Source: Rotaria sp. Silwood1 (Eukaryota > Rotifera > Eurotatoria > Philodinida > Philodinidae). Taken from it: a DNA stretch of 64,000 nt. Within the stretch, counting starts at the first letter, position 1, and each line of letters opens with the position of its first letter. Below, one piece after another: positions 52,509 through 64,000 of the stretch. The position numbers and the translations under genes were made by a program. A model generated the notes under the pieces. It saw nothing but the letters and a program-made list of their open reading frames with translations. It searched no databases and was not told the DNA's origin. Where the stretch lies: contig CAJNOP010000014.1 of the NCBI GenBank assembly GCA_905250075.1, positions 2,020,991 through 2,084,990 of the forward strand, written 5' to 3'.

Positions 52509-55427
52509 ATATTTGAACAAAATAAATGAAAATATAAAGATTTTAATTAGATATTTTTCTTTTGGTAAATAATGAGTGATAATTTTAACAAGTATAGAAA
52601 TATACAGAACATAGTAGATGTTTTTATTGAACCTCATTATATCAGAAACTCAAACATCAGTTCAATATCCATACACGACATATGACATATGAGTAGTATT
52701 GTGGATGTTCTTGAAAGATTTTAAAATTGAGTGTTCTTGTATTAAACAAAAGCAAATTCTTTAAAACTTTGGCAGCTTATCATCACTAATTAATACTAAA
52801 TAATTACAAACTTCCAGATCTATAGCTTTCACTATAGATGAGAATCTGTAACACAACAAAACTCATGTACTATATAGTTTTTACAATATTTCTTATCGTC
52901 TTGGATAGTATTTTTACAAATAATACAATTTTTCGAAATAAAAGACATGCTTATCAAATAAACAATGTTCGTTTATTTGATTATCATCATGATCGATTAC
53001 TAATTATAATCGTATTCGTATATTTGTCTATTATTCATTGTTTTTCATTTATTCAATACTATTGTATTCCGATTCTCGTAATTTATCTTTCAGATATTTC
53101 CTATCAATTACACATCAGCTAGTTTTGTAGCACAATTTTCGATTCACTTTGATTAATAAAACATGTTTGATGACTTTAAGAGCTACACACTTACTTTATT
53201 TAGAATTTTGAAAAATATGCATTTCGTAAACCACATACTAATTATACATTTAGCTGGCCTTGTTTCTATTATTAACCTGTATATTTCTTGTATCGATACT
53301 CGAAGGAAACATTTTTGATTTTCGGCACGTATTACTATTGAAAACTTAATAAAATAATACATGAAAGTGTTCTTACAGATACTCATTCATAGTAAAAGCT
53401 GTAAATCTTATAGCTTGTAGTTATTTCATACTAAGTAATCACAATTATCCAATTCGAGTTTCAAACAAGAGCAATGAATTTTAAAATCATTCCAGCACTT
53501 CTGAGATACTCATTAAAAGAAAATTTACTTTTATCAAACAGAAAATTCTACTATGCAAAATAATTTTTTTGTATAATTAATTAAAACAAAAGTATTTCTG
53601 TCTAAGTAGAAGAATTCCTATAATGATGAATTTCTATCAATATAACAATTTTTTCGGTTTAAAATGATATTCAAAAGAAACTAATATCATTAAAACATGT
53701 TTCGTATGCAAAACATGGTAGTAACGATTTGAAAATAACAGCGATAACAAAAGAACAAATTCAAAAAAAAAAGCATTGTATCTCATTTTCATAGATTATT
53801 CCTTTATAAAACTTCTTTTTTTTTTCTATTATAGATTATCAACAATTTAATGTTGAACTGTCAATTTGAATTTGTAAATAAATTCATTCATTGTAAAATA
53901 TTTTAGAAATTCATGTTTAATATAATTAAACAAAAAGAAAAAAAGAATTGTTTTTCACTTCAAACTATTATCTTATAATATTCTATTAATTTATAGAGAA
54001 CTGTTTTTCATTTTCTATGCATTTATTATCTCTTTGCAAGAATTCGATTGATCTCAATCATTGTCGAGCTCTGCATCCTAATATAGTACTAAATGAGATG
54101 CGCATTATCTATGAAAGCATCAATGATGAGACATCCCTTTTATCTCTTCCAAAATACGTTAAAACATATATCTGAATTACCGAGTGGACTTTTATCTTAT
54201 TCTCTCTTATATTTTCAATGAGTATGCATGTAACAAAAAAAGACTAAAAGAAAAAAGAAATTTCTTGTTGTATGCAGACGAATTTTTCATCGTTCATATG
54301 AGAAATACAGAAAAGATCTTTATATGTAATTATATATATATAAATAAATCAGATAAAAAGAATGTTTATAAAAAAAAAACAAAGAGAAAATAAAAAGTAT
54401 TCAACTTTAGTTTCCATTTGACAGCGATCGAACAGTTTCTGATAGTCATTCATTTTCTTGGCAGACTCTTATTTCTTTTTGTCGTGCATTTATAAAATGC
54501 CTTTTAAAGTCAACATAGACTTCTAGCTTTTATTCGTGACACGAAAGAAAAATTGTCATTTCTGACTGACACTAATTGGCTATTGTTTATTTGATAAGAA
54601 AATGCCACATATACATCACTAGAAAAATATATTATAGTCTTTTTTTGACTGTTTTCCCCACTAATAACTACTTTTCAACAATACAAATTATGTCAGAAAC
54701 ATTTATTAAGAATATCGAAAAGTAAACATAAACAAAATAGAATTTAAACATACTTTGTTTTTCTTTCGTTATTTCTATGTGTTAATCAATTTAATATTAT
54801 TTAATTGATTTCGAAAATTTTATATTTGATATTCACGTATACAAACATAAAAACAGTGAATGATCGAATCAACTGTTTACAATTGTATGTCAATAGCAAA
54901 TAGCAAAAGTACTAGTCTACAGGAGGTGTTTGCGTCTAAGTTAACTCAATATATGCTTCTGCTACATACAAAGGACGAGGAGAAAAAAAAAGGAAAAAAA
55001 AAGCTCTTAAAGCGTATATACATGTTTTCATTTTTTTTTTACAAGCATAGTGAAAAACACAACGGAAATTTGTAGTTGCCACAAGTCTAATATGGAGTCG
55101 AAGAGCACGACTTCAACTCTATTTCTTCCTACGCTCTCATCATTAGTAGTTGCCATATCTCCATACATTTACTCTTATCCTTTATAAGCATAAATTGAGC
55201 GAGTAACTATCCAGCGAAAAAAAAAGAAGAAAAAAACGAAGCTCAGTAAGACAGAATTGAAAGGAAAAAGAAAGGAAGTGTAAGTCGTTACTAATTTAAT
55301 TGTTTTTATGCTCACATATATAAATCTATTCGATTGAATATGACACAGTAATATCGACCAACTTACCTTATCAATATGACACTTTCTTTAGATGGAAGTT
55401 TGATCTTTTACTTAAAAATTTATTTTA
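52509..55427. other. intergenic region and probable upstream promoter
   Basis: No coding exon is supported. The frame at 52838-53122 is hydrophobic without a recognisable pattern. From 55219 to 55276 there is a purine-rich stretch, followed at 55277 by AGTGTAAGTCGTTACTAA, an 18-mer that recurs in similar form upstream of the exon at 59132. Confidence 0.45.
55277..55294 (+). promoter_or_regulatory. shared upstream motif, copy 1
   Basis: AGTGTAAGTCGTTACTAA follows an A/G-rich run and precedes the ATG of the first alternative exon by 133 bases. A near copy (AGTGTAAACGTTACTACC) sits in the same context at 59010. It may be a leader or initiator element, or evidence that the two exons arose by duplication. 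Confidence 0.35.
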
Positions 55428-55918
55428 ATGATTACTCGTCGTCGACAAGATTTAACTAGTTTAAGTTTTTGTTCGACATGTACGACAGCTACAACTAGTA
55501 ATGTACGATGGAGTGATGTTTCATCAGGTTCATCATTTATTCCGACACTATTATCATTTCAAAGACCAATAATAAAATCTGCTCATCGTTGTATAATTTC
55601 ATCAATTCCACCATCATGGTCGCCTATTTCACCAAATTTACAAAAATCTACTACTCTTCGTGAATTTTGTTTACCACGACAAGAACCTCAATCACCAGTT
55701 GATATATTCAATCGATCATCATTATATTCATGCTCACCATCTTTAGTTAAATTTAGTCGAACGCGTGCTAAAGAACGTTCATCAATATCAACAAGTACAA
55801 CAACACTTCCATCAACAATTAATACAGGTATTTTGCTACATCCAACAACGACTTATCTGACTGTTAATGGATCTAAAACACATCATCATCATCGTCATCA
55901 TCACTGTCGTCATACACG
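55428..55918 (+). CDS. alternative first coding exon A of a gene continuing right (partial)
   Basis: An ATG at 55428 opens 163 complete codons and the exon ends CG|GTAAAT, in phase 2. The peptide is Ser/Thr/Pro-rich with many basic residues. It opens MITRRRQDLTSLSF, contains SPVDIFNRSSLYSCSPSLVK and ends in a histidine run (HHHHRHHHCRH), so it looks like a disordered, phosphorylatable N-terminus. No domain is recognised. It has the same donor phase as the exons at 59132, 61037 and 61495, and no acceptor-side exon follows in the window. The body of the gene is therefore expected beyond 64000. Confidence 0.6.
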
Positions 55919-56439
55919 GTAAATTTGTTAGATTATGTGTAATTATTTATCAAAGAGAAATATAATCCAATTTTGATTGTTCTACTTTTGATAATTATAA
56001 TCATAAGTTCAATTTTCTTCAAATATCTGAATATGTTCAGGTTTTTTCTTGTATCATTGAAAAATTAGTAATATGAAGTTCTATATGTATTGATTAAAGA
56101 AATACTTGATAGATCTCTTTGAAAAGAAATGAAATATTTAATTACAACAGAAAATTTTGTAAAAGTTTCAATATTTTAAAATTTTTTCGATTCAATTGAA
56201 TTGGCAAGTAAATTTAATTAATCGTAAACATTCTAATTAGTTTTAATTGAAATTGTTAGTCATGTAGTGAAATTTGTTCAAAAGTCTAGAAAAAATATTT
56301 AATTGATGATAATGACTATTCTCTATTTTGTCTCATAGAGTTATTCATGAAAACAACATGTTTCATTTAAATAGAGATGATCAATATTAGTTGTATAATT
56401 TATCCGCATTTTCATAGGCATACACTATTGATGGTCTAT

Positions 56440-56822
56440 GAGAGGAATGTTTCTGAAACGCCATACATAGTAATTTACAACTCTTAGGAAGTCGTGTAAA
56501 AATTAGTTTTTGAGAATACTATCTTAACAAGCACAAATTTTTGAATAGAATAAAGAATCGTCACATTTCCTATGATCTTCACTTGAAAAGTTATAAGCAT
56601 TATTAAAAAAACTAAAAGAATTTGTGCTATGATAAATTTCGCTAATTTCTTATTTTTTTGTGATGCTCATCAATGTTTAAGGAAAGATCGTACAAAAAAT
56701 ACGACTACTGTTCATTTTATTCAGAATTTTGTGTTTTTTAAGATGATACCCTTAAAAACTAATTTTCATTTAGTCTACTTGGACTTAGAAACTGCCATAT
56801 TTGATTTTCAGAAACCTTGCTC
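56440..56822. repeat. foldback element, family shared with 36205-36530 (copy 2)
   Basis: The left arm (56440-56620) and the reverse complement of the right arm (56640-56822) share GAAAATTAGTTTTT (left: TAAAAATTAGTTTTT), then ATCATCTTAA and GAATAAAATGA in order, with TTTCTGAAA near both outer ends. The element matches the copy in calsyntenin intron 5 landmark by landmark. The open frame at 56629-56847 runs along its right arm and is not a gene. Confidence 0.7.
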
Positions 56823-59009
56823 TCAGAATTTATCTACGGAATTTTGACATGAAATGCATTTGACACGTAAATTCATTGGTTATTCAAACTATTATTTATA
56901 TTTGAGGTGAATACTTAGTATTGTAGAAAAAAAACCTCTTGAGTCCTATATTTTTTTGATCAGCATTGTAGAATGTGTCTAGACAGTCTCTTGACAAAAA
57001 ATAATTTGAATGTTACCATTCTATTTTGACTCAATAGGCTGACATCTTTACTACTGACATAAGAATATTCATAGAAGTAATATTGTCAAAAATTGTTTTG
57101 AAGTATTAACAAATGACTTTATCAAAGAACTGTAACCTTTGACAAGTCATGAAAACAACGATATATTTATTTGCTTAGTCAAAATTAAGCAATGCCTCAT
57201 TTTTTCAATTAATTCTCTATTATAGTGTCTCTTTGGCCGTATATTTATATTATAGATATATATCTGATTATTCAATGTATCCAGAATATTTTCAACTATA
57301 AACAATAAGACATTGTTGACAAAACTATCATATTGTTTTCTGATAATTCGGCAAAGGTTACAGTTCTTGGTAAAAATCATATGTTAATTTTTCAAGACAA
57401 TTTTTGACAACATTTTTCCTATTAATATTTCTCTGTCAGTAATAAAAAATATTAGTCTATTCAATAAACAAAAAATATAACGATAACATTCAAATTTTTC
57501 TTTCCTCCAAAACTTGCTGACAACCATTCTATACTCCATATTATCTAATATATCGTTATCAATATATCTATACTGATAACTCTTATACAACTAAAAATGG
57601 TAATTCTATTTTTATCATTATATGATGTATTTGAATATATCTTAGTAAACATGAAAGCTATAATTTTTTTCTTTTTTTTATAATTATCTAACAAATGAAC
57701 TACTCTATAGTTAAGTGGAAACAACAGCTGAAGTGCTTGCATTGTATGAATAGCTTAGAATGTCATGCTATTTTCTATTATGAATATTCATTGAATCACA
57801 AAGCATTTTTTTCTTCTTTCTACAAGTCTGAGCCTGGAGATGTTAACAAGTACTTCAGAAATGTATTTAAAGATCAAAATTCAAAAATTTTTGTCAAATA
57901 ATGTGTCCATCTATTAGAAAACTTTTTTTTTAATTGTTAATATAAAATTGTTTTGTTTTGTATGACAATCGTACATACGATATGAATGAAACATTATCAG
58001 TAAATATAGATAAGTATGTATGTATGCATTGCTTTTTAATCAAGTTCAAAGGCCAGTCTCAGTTTGATTCCAGTTTTCAATATGTCTGAAACATTTCTCA
58101 TTTATTTTTGGTTGATACTTAAAAAACAATAGAACATAACATGACCATAGGAATCATATTGTAACCTTATTCAGATGTTTGTATTTAAAGAAAAAAAAAA
58201 TGAACTTTTAAAAATTTAATTGTTTCTCTGACGTCAATACAATCTCATTAGTTAAATATAAATAAATGCATTTTCGTGAATCAGTGCTATACTAGAAAAG
58301 TATTTGATCTAGTAAGAAAATATTTTTTCTCTTCAAATAACGTTAAGTTAAATCGCAACTACATATGATTTGTTTTTTTTTATTAGAATATAATCAATAA
58401 AAAGAAAAGATAAATAAATCATTTGTATTTTTCTTGTGTTTTTTTTTAACGATATTTAATTGAATTGAATCATAAAAGACAACAGAACTGCTTGTAGGTC
58501 TTATTCATAGCAACAAATGATTTGCAATTAATGATATTTCACATTCTATCCTATATCAGTAAAATATATGTTTACAAAAAAAAACATATAACATCGAATC
58601 CAATGAGCCAGTTGATTCAATATTTTCATAAGCATTTTTATTACTAATATTGATTGAAGAAATATAATGTTTGACTAACATTGTTGTATGAAACATTTTT
58701 CTCATCATTGATTTATTTTGGTTAATTTTTTGTGTAAAAGATGAAGATGAGCATTTTATGACATACGAGTAGAAATCAATCAGCATTTTTTCTTATAAAT
58801 AGATACTTATGGAGAGATAGAAAGAGAAAAAAAAAAGAATATTAATAGCAAAGCTAAAAGACAAGTTGTGGAAATAAAGATGAACGTGCTATTGATCTCA
58901 AGTGTTGATGTACGTCTCTGTGTGTCGTTTGAAATTGTCGCTTTTGTTGAAAACACAAGAAAGAAGAAGAAAAAAAAACGAGAGAGAAGAAAAAAAGAAG
59001 ACGAAGAAT

Positions 59010-59027
59010 AGTGTAAACGTTACTACC
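59010..59027 (+). promoter_or_regulatory. shared upstream motif, copy 2
   Basis: AGTGTAAACGTTACTACC follows an A/G-rich run (58961-59009) and lies 104 bases before the exon B ATG, the same arrangement as at 55277. It is consistent with a promoter or leader that belongs to each alternative first exon. Confidence 0.35.
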
Positions 59028-59131
59028 TCTAACTAATGTGATCCTTCAACAAATAAACAGCAACGTAGGTCTTGCATGCATGTCTATATAGTATATATTT
59101 TAATTCATTTAAAAGAAATAGAAATAGATCA

Positions 59132-59187
59132 ATGGCCGCTATTACAAGTCAACGGCGTTTAATTCGTGGTAAACTCCAAACACGAAG
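59132..59187 (+). CDS. alternative first coding exon B (partial)
   Basis: An ATG at 59132 opens 18 codons, a short basic peptide (MAAITSQRRLIRGKLQTR), and the exon ends CGAAG|GTATTT in phase 2. An upstream in-frame ATG at 59072 would add 20 residues that look like translated leader. The surrounding frame after the donor becomes hydrophobic AT-rich translation, as expected of intron. It agrees in donor phase with exons A, C and D. Its small size makes it the least certain of the four on its own. Confidence 0.45.
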
Positions 59188-61036
59188 GTATTTAATTGAA
59201 AAATTAATATTTGTTTTATATATATATCTAAATTTATTAATTTTTTTTATTGAATTGTCGAAATTCTTGAAAGAAGACTATAGTTAATTCGTAGTTTAGA
59301 AAAGAAATTTATGCTTGTGATTATCACTATAAGATAATATTATTTATTTATTAAGAAAAATAAATTACCGAAAGGAAATAATTTGAAAAAAAAAATAAAT
59401 TATAATATGAGCGGTTTTTTTCTTATCTTCTAATTGGAAAAAGGATAAATTACATATTCAGTAATGTAATTTTCTATTTTTGCTCAATTAAAGGAAATAT
59501 CTTATTTCACGTTTGTTTGTAAATGAATAGGAAGCTAATTTTTACTAGACAACTAATGGTATTGCATGTATGAAAGGATAAAACTATCTAAGCGTCATCT
59601 AAAAATAGGATATTTTAATGAACACCTTGAAGTCTTTTCTTCCACAAGTTAATTCCAATGAATTTCCGTTTTGTTGTCATCTTCGAAAAAACAATAAAAT
59701 AAAAAGAGAACAAATTATCATATATATTGTTTTCTCTTTTTCATCGTCCTGAAACCTTTGAGATAGTAGAAAATCTATTATGATTGTGCTAGACATTATT
59801 TATATTCATATTAAATAACCGTCGTATGACAAATTGCTATCATTCGTTAAATTTTAGTTAGCATTTTTTGATGTTATGCCGGAAATAATCATCATCTTGA
59901 TGTTTCTCATTTTTCATTATGAATTGCATTTGTGTTCTATTCGTTTTCTTTGTTTATTTTTATTCTTTTTAGTATACTAATGATCCTAGAACAAAATAAT
60001 AGAAGTTATCAGGATAACTATGTCGAAGGCTATTAACAATTTTAGTTTTGTTTAAGACGATAATGTTAAATAGAAAAATAACTATTTATAATGGGAATAA
60101 AAAAAGAAAAAAAAAATGAGAAAAATTACTTTCTCTCTGTCTGTCTTCTTAGTAGAGTATAAGTACCATCAAGATAAATTATAATAGTAGTAATTGAGAA
60201 AATGCACGGATAACCCAAGATAATTATCCAACTTGTTCGACTAGAAAAATCACACATGATCGACAGAGATCGACATTAGGTCAATGATAAGACAAATTGA
60301 GAAAAAACGAGTAAGCAAAAGAAAAAGAAATAGACATATATACATTTATATCATGTAAGCAGGAAATGTTGTCAGGAAAACTCGATTAGGTATTTAATTC
60401 TTCGTACAGTAAATCGTGCAGGCATTTGCTAGTTTTGATTTTCGGTTGAAATTCTATTATTATACTTCATACTATTCTCCGTGATCAATTCTTTCTTAAA
60501 TGTATAATCATGATGATTTTCAATAGATGGCATCCGGATTTTAGACAAATCATTTATTAACCACGACGATCAACAGATGTGAAAAGATTTTGATCGAGTC
60601 GTCTTCCAATTGTTTTTCTCTTTTTTTTTTATTATCGTAATATTGTCATCGAACATACAAAAACGGCATCACAAGAGAACAAGAAAACGCGTGAGAGACC
60701 GTCCCTCGCCCATATAAATTAATAGAACATCCGTTCGCTCGACTAACTCTAGTACTAGGGCGTTCTTCCCTATTGTCTCTCTCAGTATGCTTGTTTTCGC
60801 ATCTTTCCACGAAACGAACTCTGCTTTTGTTCTCTTATCCTTCTATCAAAATAGTCGCTAGAATCGATCCAGGCGCAGCGATTCTATTTTGCATTCATAA
60901 GACACATAGACAATCTACAACTGTGTGCATAGCATTGCACGTGTTTTATTATTATTATTATTCTAAAGCGATTGACGTTTGTAATCATCGATAAGAAGAA
61001 AAAAAAGAAAGATCATAGTCAAACATTGTTATCCGT
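59188..61036. other. intron-like region ending in a probable promoter for exon C
   Basis: No exon is seen up to 60600. From 60660 the GC content rises, CpG dinucleotides appear (CGCGTGAGAGACCGTCCCTC) and CCCATATAAATTA at about 60709 is TATA-like. A purine run at 60990-61010 precedes the ATG at 61037. Confidence 0.4.
60709..60722 (+). promoter_or_regulatory. TATA-like element upstream of exon C
   Basis: CCATATAAATTA in a locally CpG-richer stretch, about 315 bases before the exon C start codon. The distance would leave a long 5' UTR, so this is tentative. Confidence 0.3.
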
Positions 61037-61218
61037 ATGTCGTTAGGTGAAAGTATCAATCAAGATTCAACATCATCACCTACTAATCGTCATTTTCTTA
61101 TTGTTCCATCATTCAATCCTGAACGTCGACATTCATGGGCGAGTGTTATTTCACATATATCAGCACGAAATTCTGATATTACTTCATATATAAATATAAC
61201 AAATCCTGAAAGTACACG
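61037..61218 (+). CDS. alternative first coding exon C (partial)
   Basis: An ATG at 61037 opens 60 codons and the exon ends ACACG|GTGAGA in phase 2. The peptide is hydrophilic with a perfect protein-kinase-A consensus in PERRHSWASVISHISARN. A Ser/Asn-rich, flexible N-terminus is likely. Exon D also has an RRHS motif, so phosphorylation control of the shared protein is a reasonable inference. PDE4-type cAMP phosphodiesterases have this kind of promoter array and an RRHSW motif in one isoform, but nothing else here proves that family. Confidence 0.6.
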
Positions 61219-61494
61219 GTGAGAACTTTCATTTTTTATTATAAAGTTCATGTTTAACAACGTAATGAGAAAAAGAGAATCGGAGAGAAATATAGCGAGA
61301 AACAAAAACAAAACGGTAAATGCCGAAACTATGAATATATTTTGTATGTATGTGTTCATTTGTGTCTTATTAGCACTTTCCTTCCGTCATTTGCTTTTAG
61401 CGTTTGTATTTGTATGTTCATATTTGTAACAGTTACAAAACACAATTTTATTTGCTTTTGTAATTTTCAATAAGTCTTCGTTTAAATATTAACC
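61219..61494. other. short gap between exons C and D
   Basis: No coding signal on either strand. A short promoter or leader for exon D would have to lie here. CAATAAGTCTTCG occurs just before the start but no TATA box is obvious. Confidence 0.3.
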
Positions 61495-61580
61495 ATGAAT
61501 TTTTATCGACATTTTCTTGGTATACCTTTAAATGAACGACGTCATTCAATTGGACCTGCTCAGAGTGGCAAACGTGTTAA
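61495..61580 (+). CDS. alternative first coding exon D (partial)
   Basis: An ATG at 61495 in a favourable context (AACC before it) opens 28 codons and the exon ends GTTAA|GTGAGC in phase 2. The peptide contains NERRHSIGPAQSGKRVK with an RRHS protein-kinase-A consensus, echoing exon C. With any purine as the next base, exons A, B, C and D would give R, R, R and K at the junction, a coherent set. I cannot name the gene. Confidence 0.55.
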
Positions 61581-64000
61581 GTGAGCAAACTTATTTATTT
61601 ATTGATTAAAAATTAAATTTTGTTGATTTTGTTTTCCTTCTTAAGTTAAGTAAAAAACAAATAGTAACTTAATAAACACTTTGTTTTTACATCGCATGAC
61701 TATTATCTATTCATTAACATTGATTAAAAGAATCGGCTAGAGAATAGAAGTTGGATGTTTTTTTTTATTGCATGTAAATGACGGTATGAGCTTCTTTTTT
61801 TTTCTAATTACACAAAAGATAAAAAAATGTCAGCATGTTTTACATTCTAAGACTTAATAATTGATTTAAATAGAAAAAAATTTATTTAATTTTTTGTAAA
61901 ATCAACATGTTATCCTATCAGAGTAAATTTTAAAAAAGAATAGAATTATTTGCATTATAAAAAAAACTTATGTTTGTAAAAATGAAGAAATATTAAAATG
62001 AAAAATTTAAAATATTAGTTATACTCTATGAGTTACAAATATTTTTTTATTAACAATCCTATTTGATAAGTATTTAAACATAAAAATACATATATTTAGA
62101 TAAAATCATATTTATTTTTGATTCGAAATTAGGCTTTCTTTTTTCTTCTATATCATACTTTGCAATCTTAATTACGTCTTAATAATTTAAAGAATCTACT
62201 AAAAAACTTCTTTATAAATATATGTAGATATAAGAAATACAATGATGCTCATGTAATATTTATTACAAATATGAATAACAATATATAATTGTGTCGGGAA
62301 AATACCATTGCAGATAGATTTTTGAATAATAAAACGTCATCAAGTCGGATGTTTTTTTTTCTCTCTTTAGAAATACATATATTTCTTTTCTTTTTTTACC
62401 TGTTTTTCTTAATGTGTTATTGTGCACATTAGTAGTTGTCAATCAAATGCATTTGAATACAAAATTGTGATTTATTACATGAGAAAACAATAGAAACGTA
62501 AAGCGACAAGACTAACCGTGTCGCTAAATAATGTATTTAAATGAAAAAGTTTTTTTTGCATTGTTTATTACACTTGTGATAAGATGAAATGAATTTAAGA
62601 TGACAGTAAGATTTTTATCACGAAATATTATATAGTCAATATATATTATTCTACATTTGTTTTGAGTTAATTAAATATAAATAAAATAGAAGTTCTTTTT
62701 CTTTTGTATCATGAAAAAAATAAACTATCAAATTATTATAATCTGTCCTATTTTCTTGTACAATAAAATGACTTGAGTAAAGTTATTCTCGTTTTGTTTT
62801 TACCTTAGTTTTATTTTCTTTTTTTCTTTTTGTTTTGTTATGTCAATTTATTTGAATACCTGTGTCTTATTGTTTACCGGAAAGTCAAAGCAATTTGTTT
62901 TATTCAAATATTGACTTTCTTCAAGTATATACTATGAAACTTAATCATATTATTCGTAAATATATTTGATCATTGATCAAAAAAAAATACAACTCAGTTG
63001 TTTTCATACACAAATAATAATATTATATTACCAAATGTTGATAGAAATATAAATCGTTTTCTACTTTTGTCTACATCATCATTTATGTTTCTACTTAAAA
63101 AAAATGCTCTAGGCCAATTATTTATTTACACGAAAACATGTCCTATTGTATAAATTGTCAAAAAATATGAAAATATTTGTTTTCTTTTTTCAATGTAAAC
63201 ATATTCATAGTTTTAACGGTTATTTATTAGCCTATTTAGATAATTAATTATTTGTAATACGTTAATCAAGTAATTGTCAGAAAATATCTGACACACAAAA
63301 GAAAAAAAAGAAAAACGACTTTTTTGTTTTAGAATGCCAGGTGACAGAGCTATTTTCTATTTCATCATTTACTATAGCTTTTGTTATTGATCATTGGAGA
63401 GCAGACGAGTAAAACTCATTTGCGACATACGCTCTGATTGACACTTTGACTTCCATATATATATATATATATGTGTGTATCATAAGATAGAGAAAAAAAC
63501 ACCCTTTTAAGTGGGGAATAGAGCAAGAAGATTTTTCCTTTACTTCCATGTCACTCTAACTTAGTATGCTAAGAGCAATGACGACATCTCTGATATGTTG
63601 TTATCTTTGCCTTATCATCATCAGTTCGATAGTTACGGTCGCTAGAACAGTATTGATAGGAACTGTTGTAATAATAAGCACGCAAGAATGTAAAAATCGT
63701 TGTTGATGTTCGTTCGTTTGTTCTCACCGTTATACACATGCATGCACACGTCTTCTTTATACTACCAACATCGATACTCCATTGAAACGTAATAGAGAAA
63801 AAAAAAGACAAGAAAAGGAAAAGAAAAGAAAAAACAAGAAAAAAACGCACGGTCGAATAAAAAGGAAAAGAAGACAGTAGTATGTACGTTTGCGTTGTCG
63901 TGTTCGCCGGTTCTGTTTTTTGTCGCACGATTTATTGTGACGTTGCATCGGGTGCCACGGCCACCAGGAGCATCGTCGTTGTTCTTCGTTTCTCGCATCA
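61581..64000. other. intron-like region; promoter-like CpG stretch at the end
   Basis: No exon is found. An (AT)n tract occurs near 63458-63471. From 63840 the sequence becomes CpG-rich (GCACGGTCG, TTCGCCGG, GTCGCACG, TGACGTTGC), unlike the rest of the window, and may be another promoter of the same gene. Minus-strand frames here are translated purine tracts. Confidence 0.4.

Larger units (their letters stand above)
55923..59131. other. intron-like region holding a foldback
   Basis: If the first exons belong to one gene this is intronic for the longest form. The foldback at 56440-56822 is the only element seen. Open frames of 65-77 codons at 57147-57901 on both strands overlap each other and lack any domain. 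Confidence 0.45.

Noticed and set aside
63569-63998. Overlapping minus-strand frames of 63-119 codons
   Set aside because: They are translations of purine/pyrimidine tracts in a CpG-rich, promoter-like stretch.

Overview
This is an AT-rich, intron-containing metazoan contig. Most introns that interrupt coding sequence are 53-90 bp, have GT-AG ends and a T-rich 3' end. A few are 1-3.5 kb and are filled with repeats. Calsyntenin and a JADE-type PHD scaffold point to an animal. The small introns, the low GC content, a decayed intron-bearing gene copy (eIF3i) and a bacterial-looking acetyltransferase fit a rotifer, probably a bdelloid. The taxon is inference: no rRNA or mitochondrial sequence is present to confirm it.

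Layout. 1.3-4.2 kb, minus strand: a secreted thaumatin-like protein fused to three PAN/Apple-like repeats, with an orphan or alternative last exon below it. 9.0-15.2 kb, plus: a six-exon gene that I read as two pogo/Tigger-type (DDE_1) transposase domains in tandem, with the catalytic acidic residues largely lost. 16.6-20.6 kb, plus: an unrecognised 147-residue protein, then complete glucose-6-phosphate isomerase. 21.0-23.2 kb, plus: an eIF3i pseudogene that kept its introns. 24.7-31.3 kb, plus: a JADE-family PHD protein (HBO1 histone acetyltransferase scaffold). 32.0-41.6 kb, plus: complete calsyntenin with both kinesin-light-chain motifs. 45.6-46.1 kb, minus: a single-exon GNAT acetyltransferase resembling bacterial PaiA. 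48.3-49.4 kb, minus: an unrecognised multi-exon gene with frame problems. 52.1-52.5 kb, plus: a small secreted cysteine-rich protein with an in-frame stop. 55.4-61.6 kb, plus: four coding exons, each starting with ATG and each ending in a phase-2 donor. They look like alternative first exons of one gene whose body lies beyond the window.

The rest is gene-poor. Its most striking content is a set of at least eight long imperfect palindromes (foldback elements, about 280-915 bp), in intergenic DNA and in the long introns of the transposase-derived, JADE and calsyntenin genes. Two pairs are related by sequence. A second dispersed repeat is built on CGAGACC-type motifs. I saw no tRNA, rRNA, CRISPR array, reverse transcriptase or intact transposon.

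The best candidates for something undescribed are the tandem DDE-derived protein, the thaumatin-PAN fusion, the alternative-first-exon array and the foldback families. The genes do not form one pathway: GPI, JADE and calsyntenin are ordinary housekeeping, chromatin and neuronal/secretory genes.
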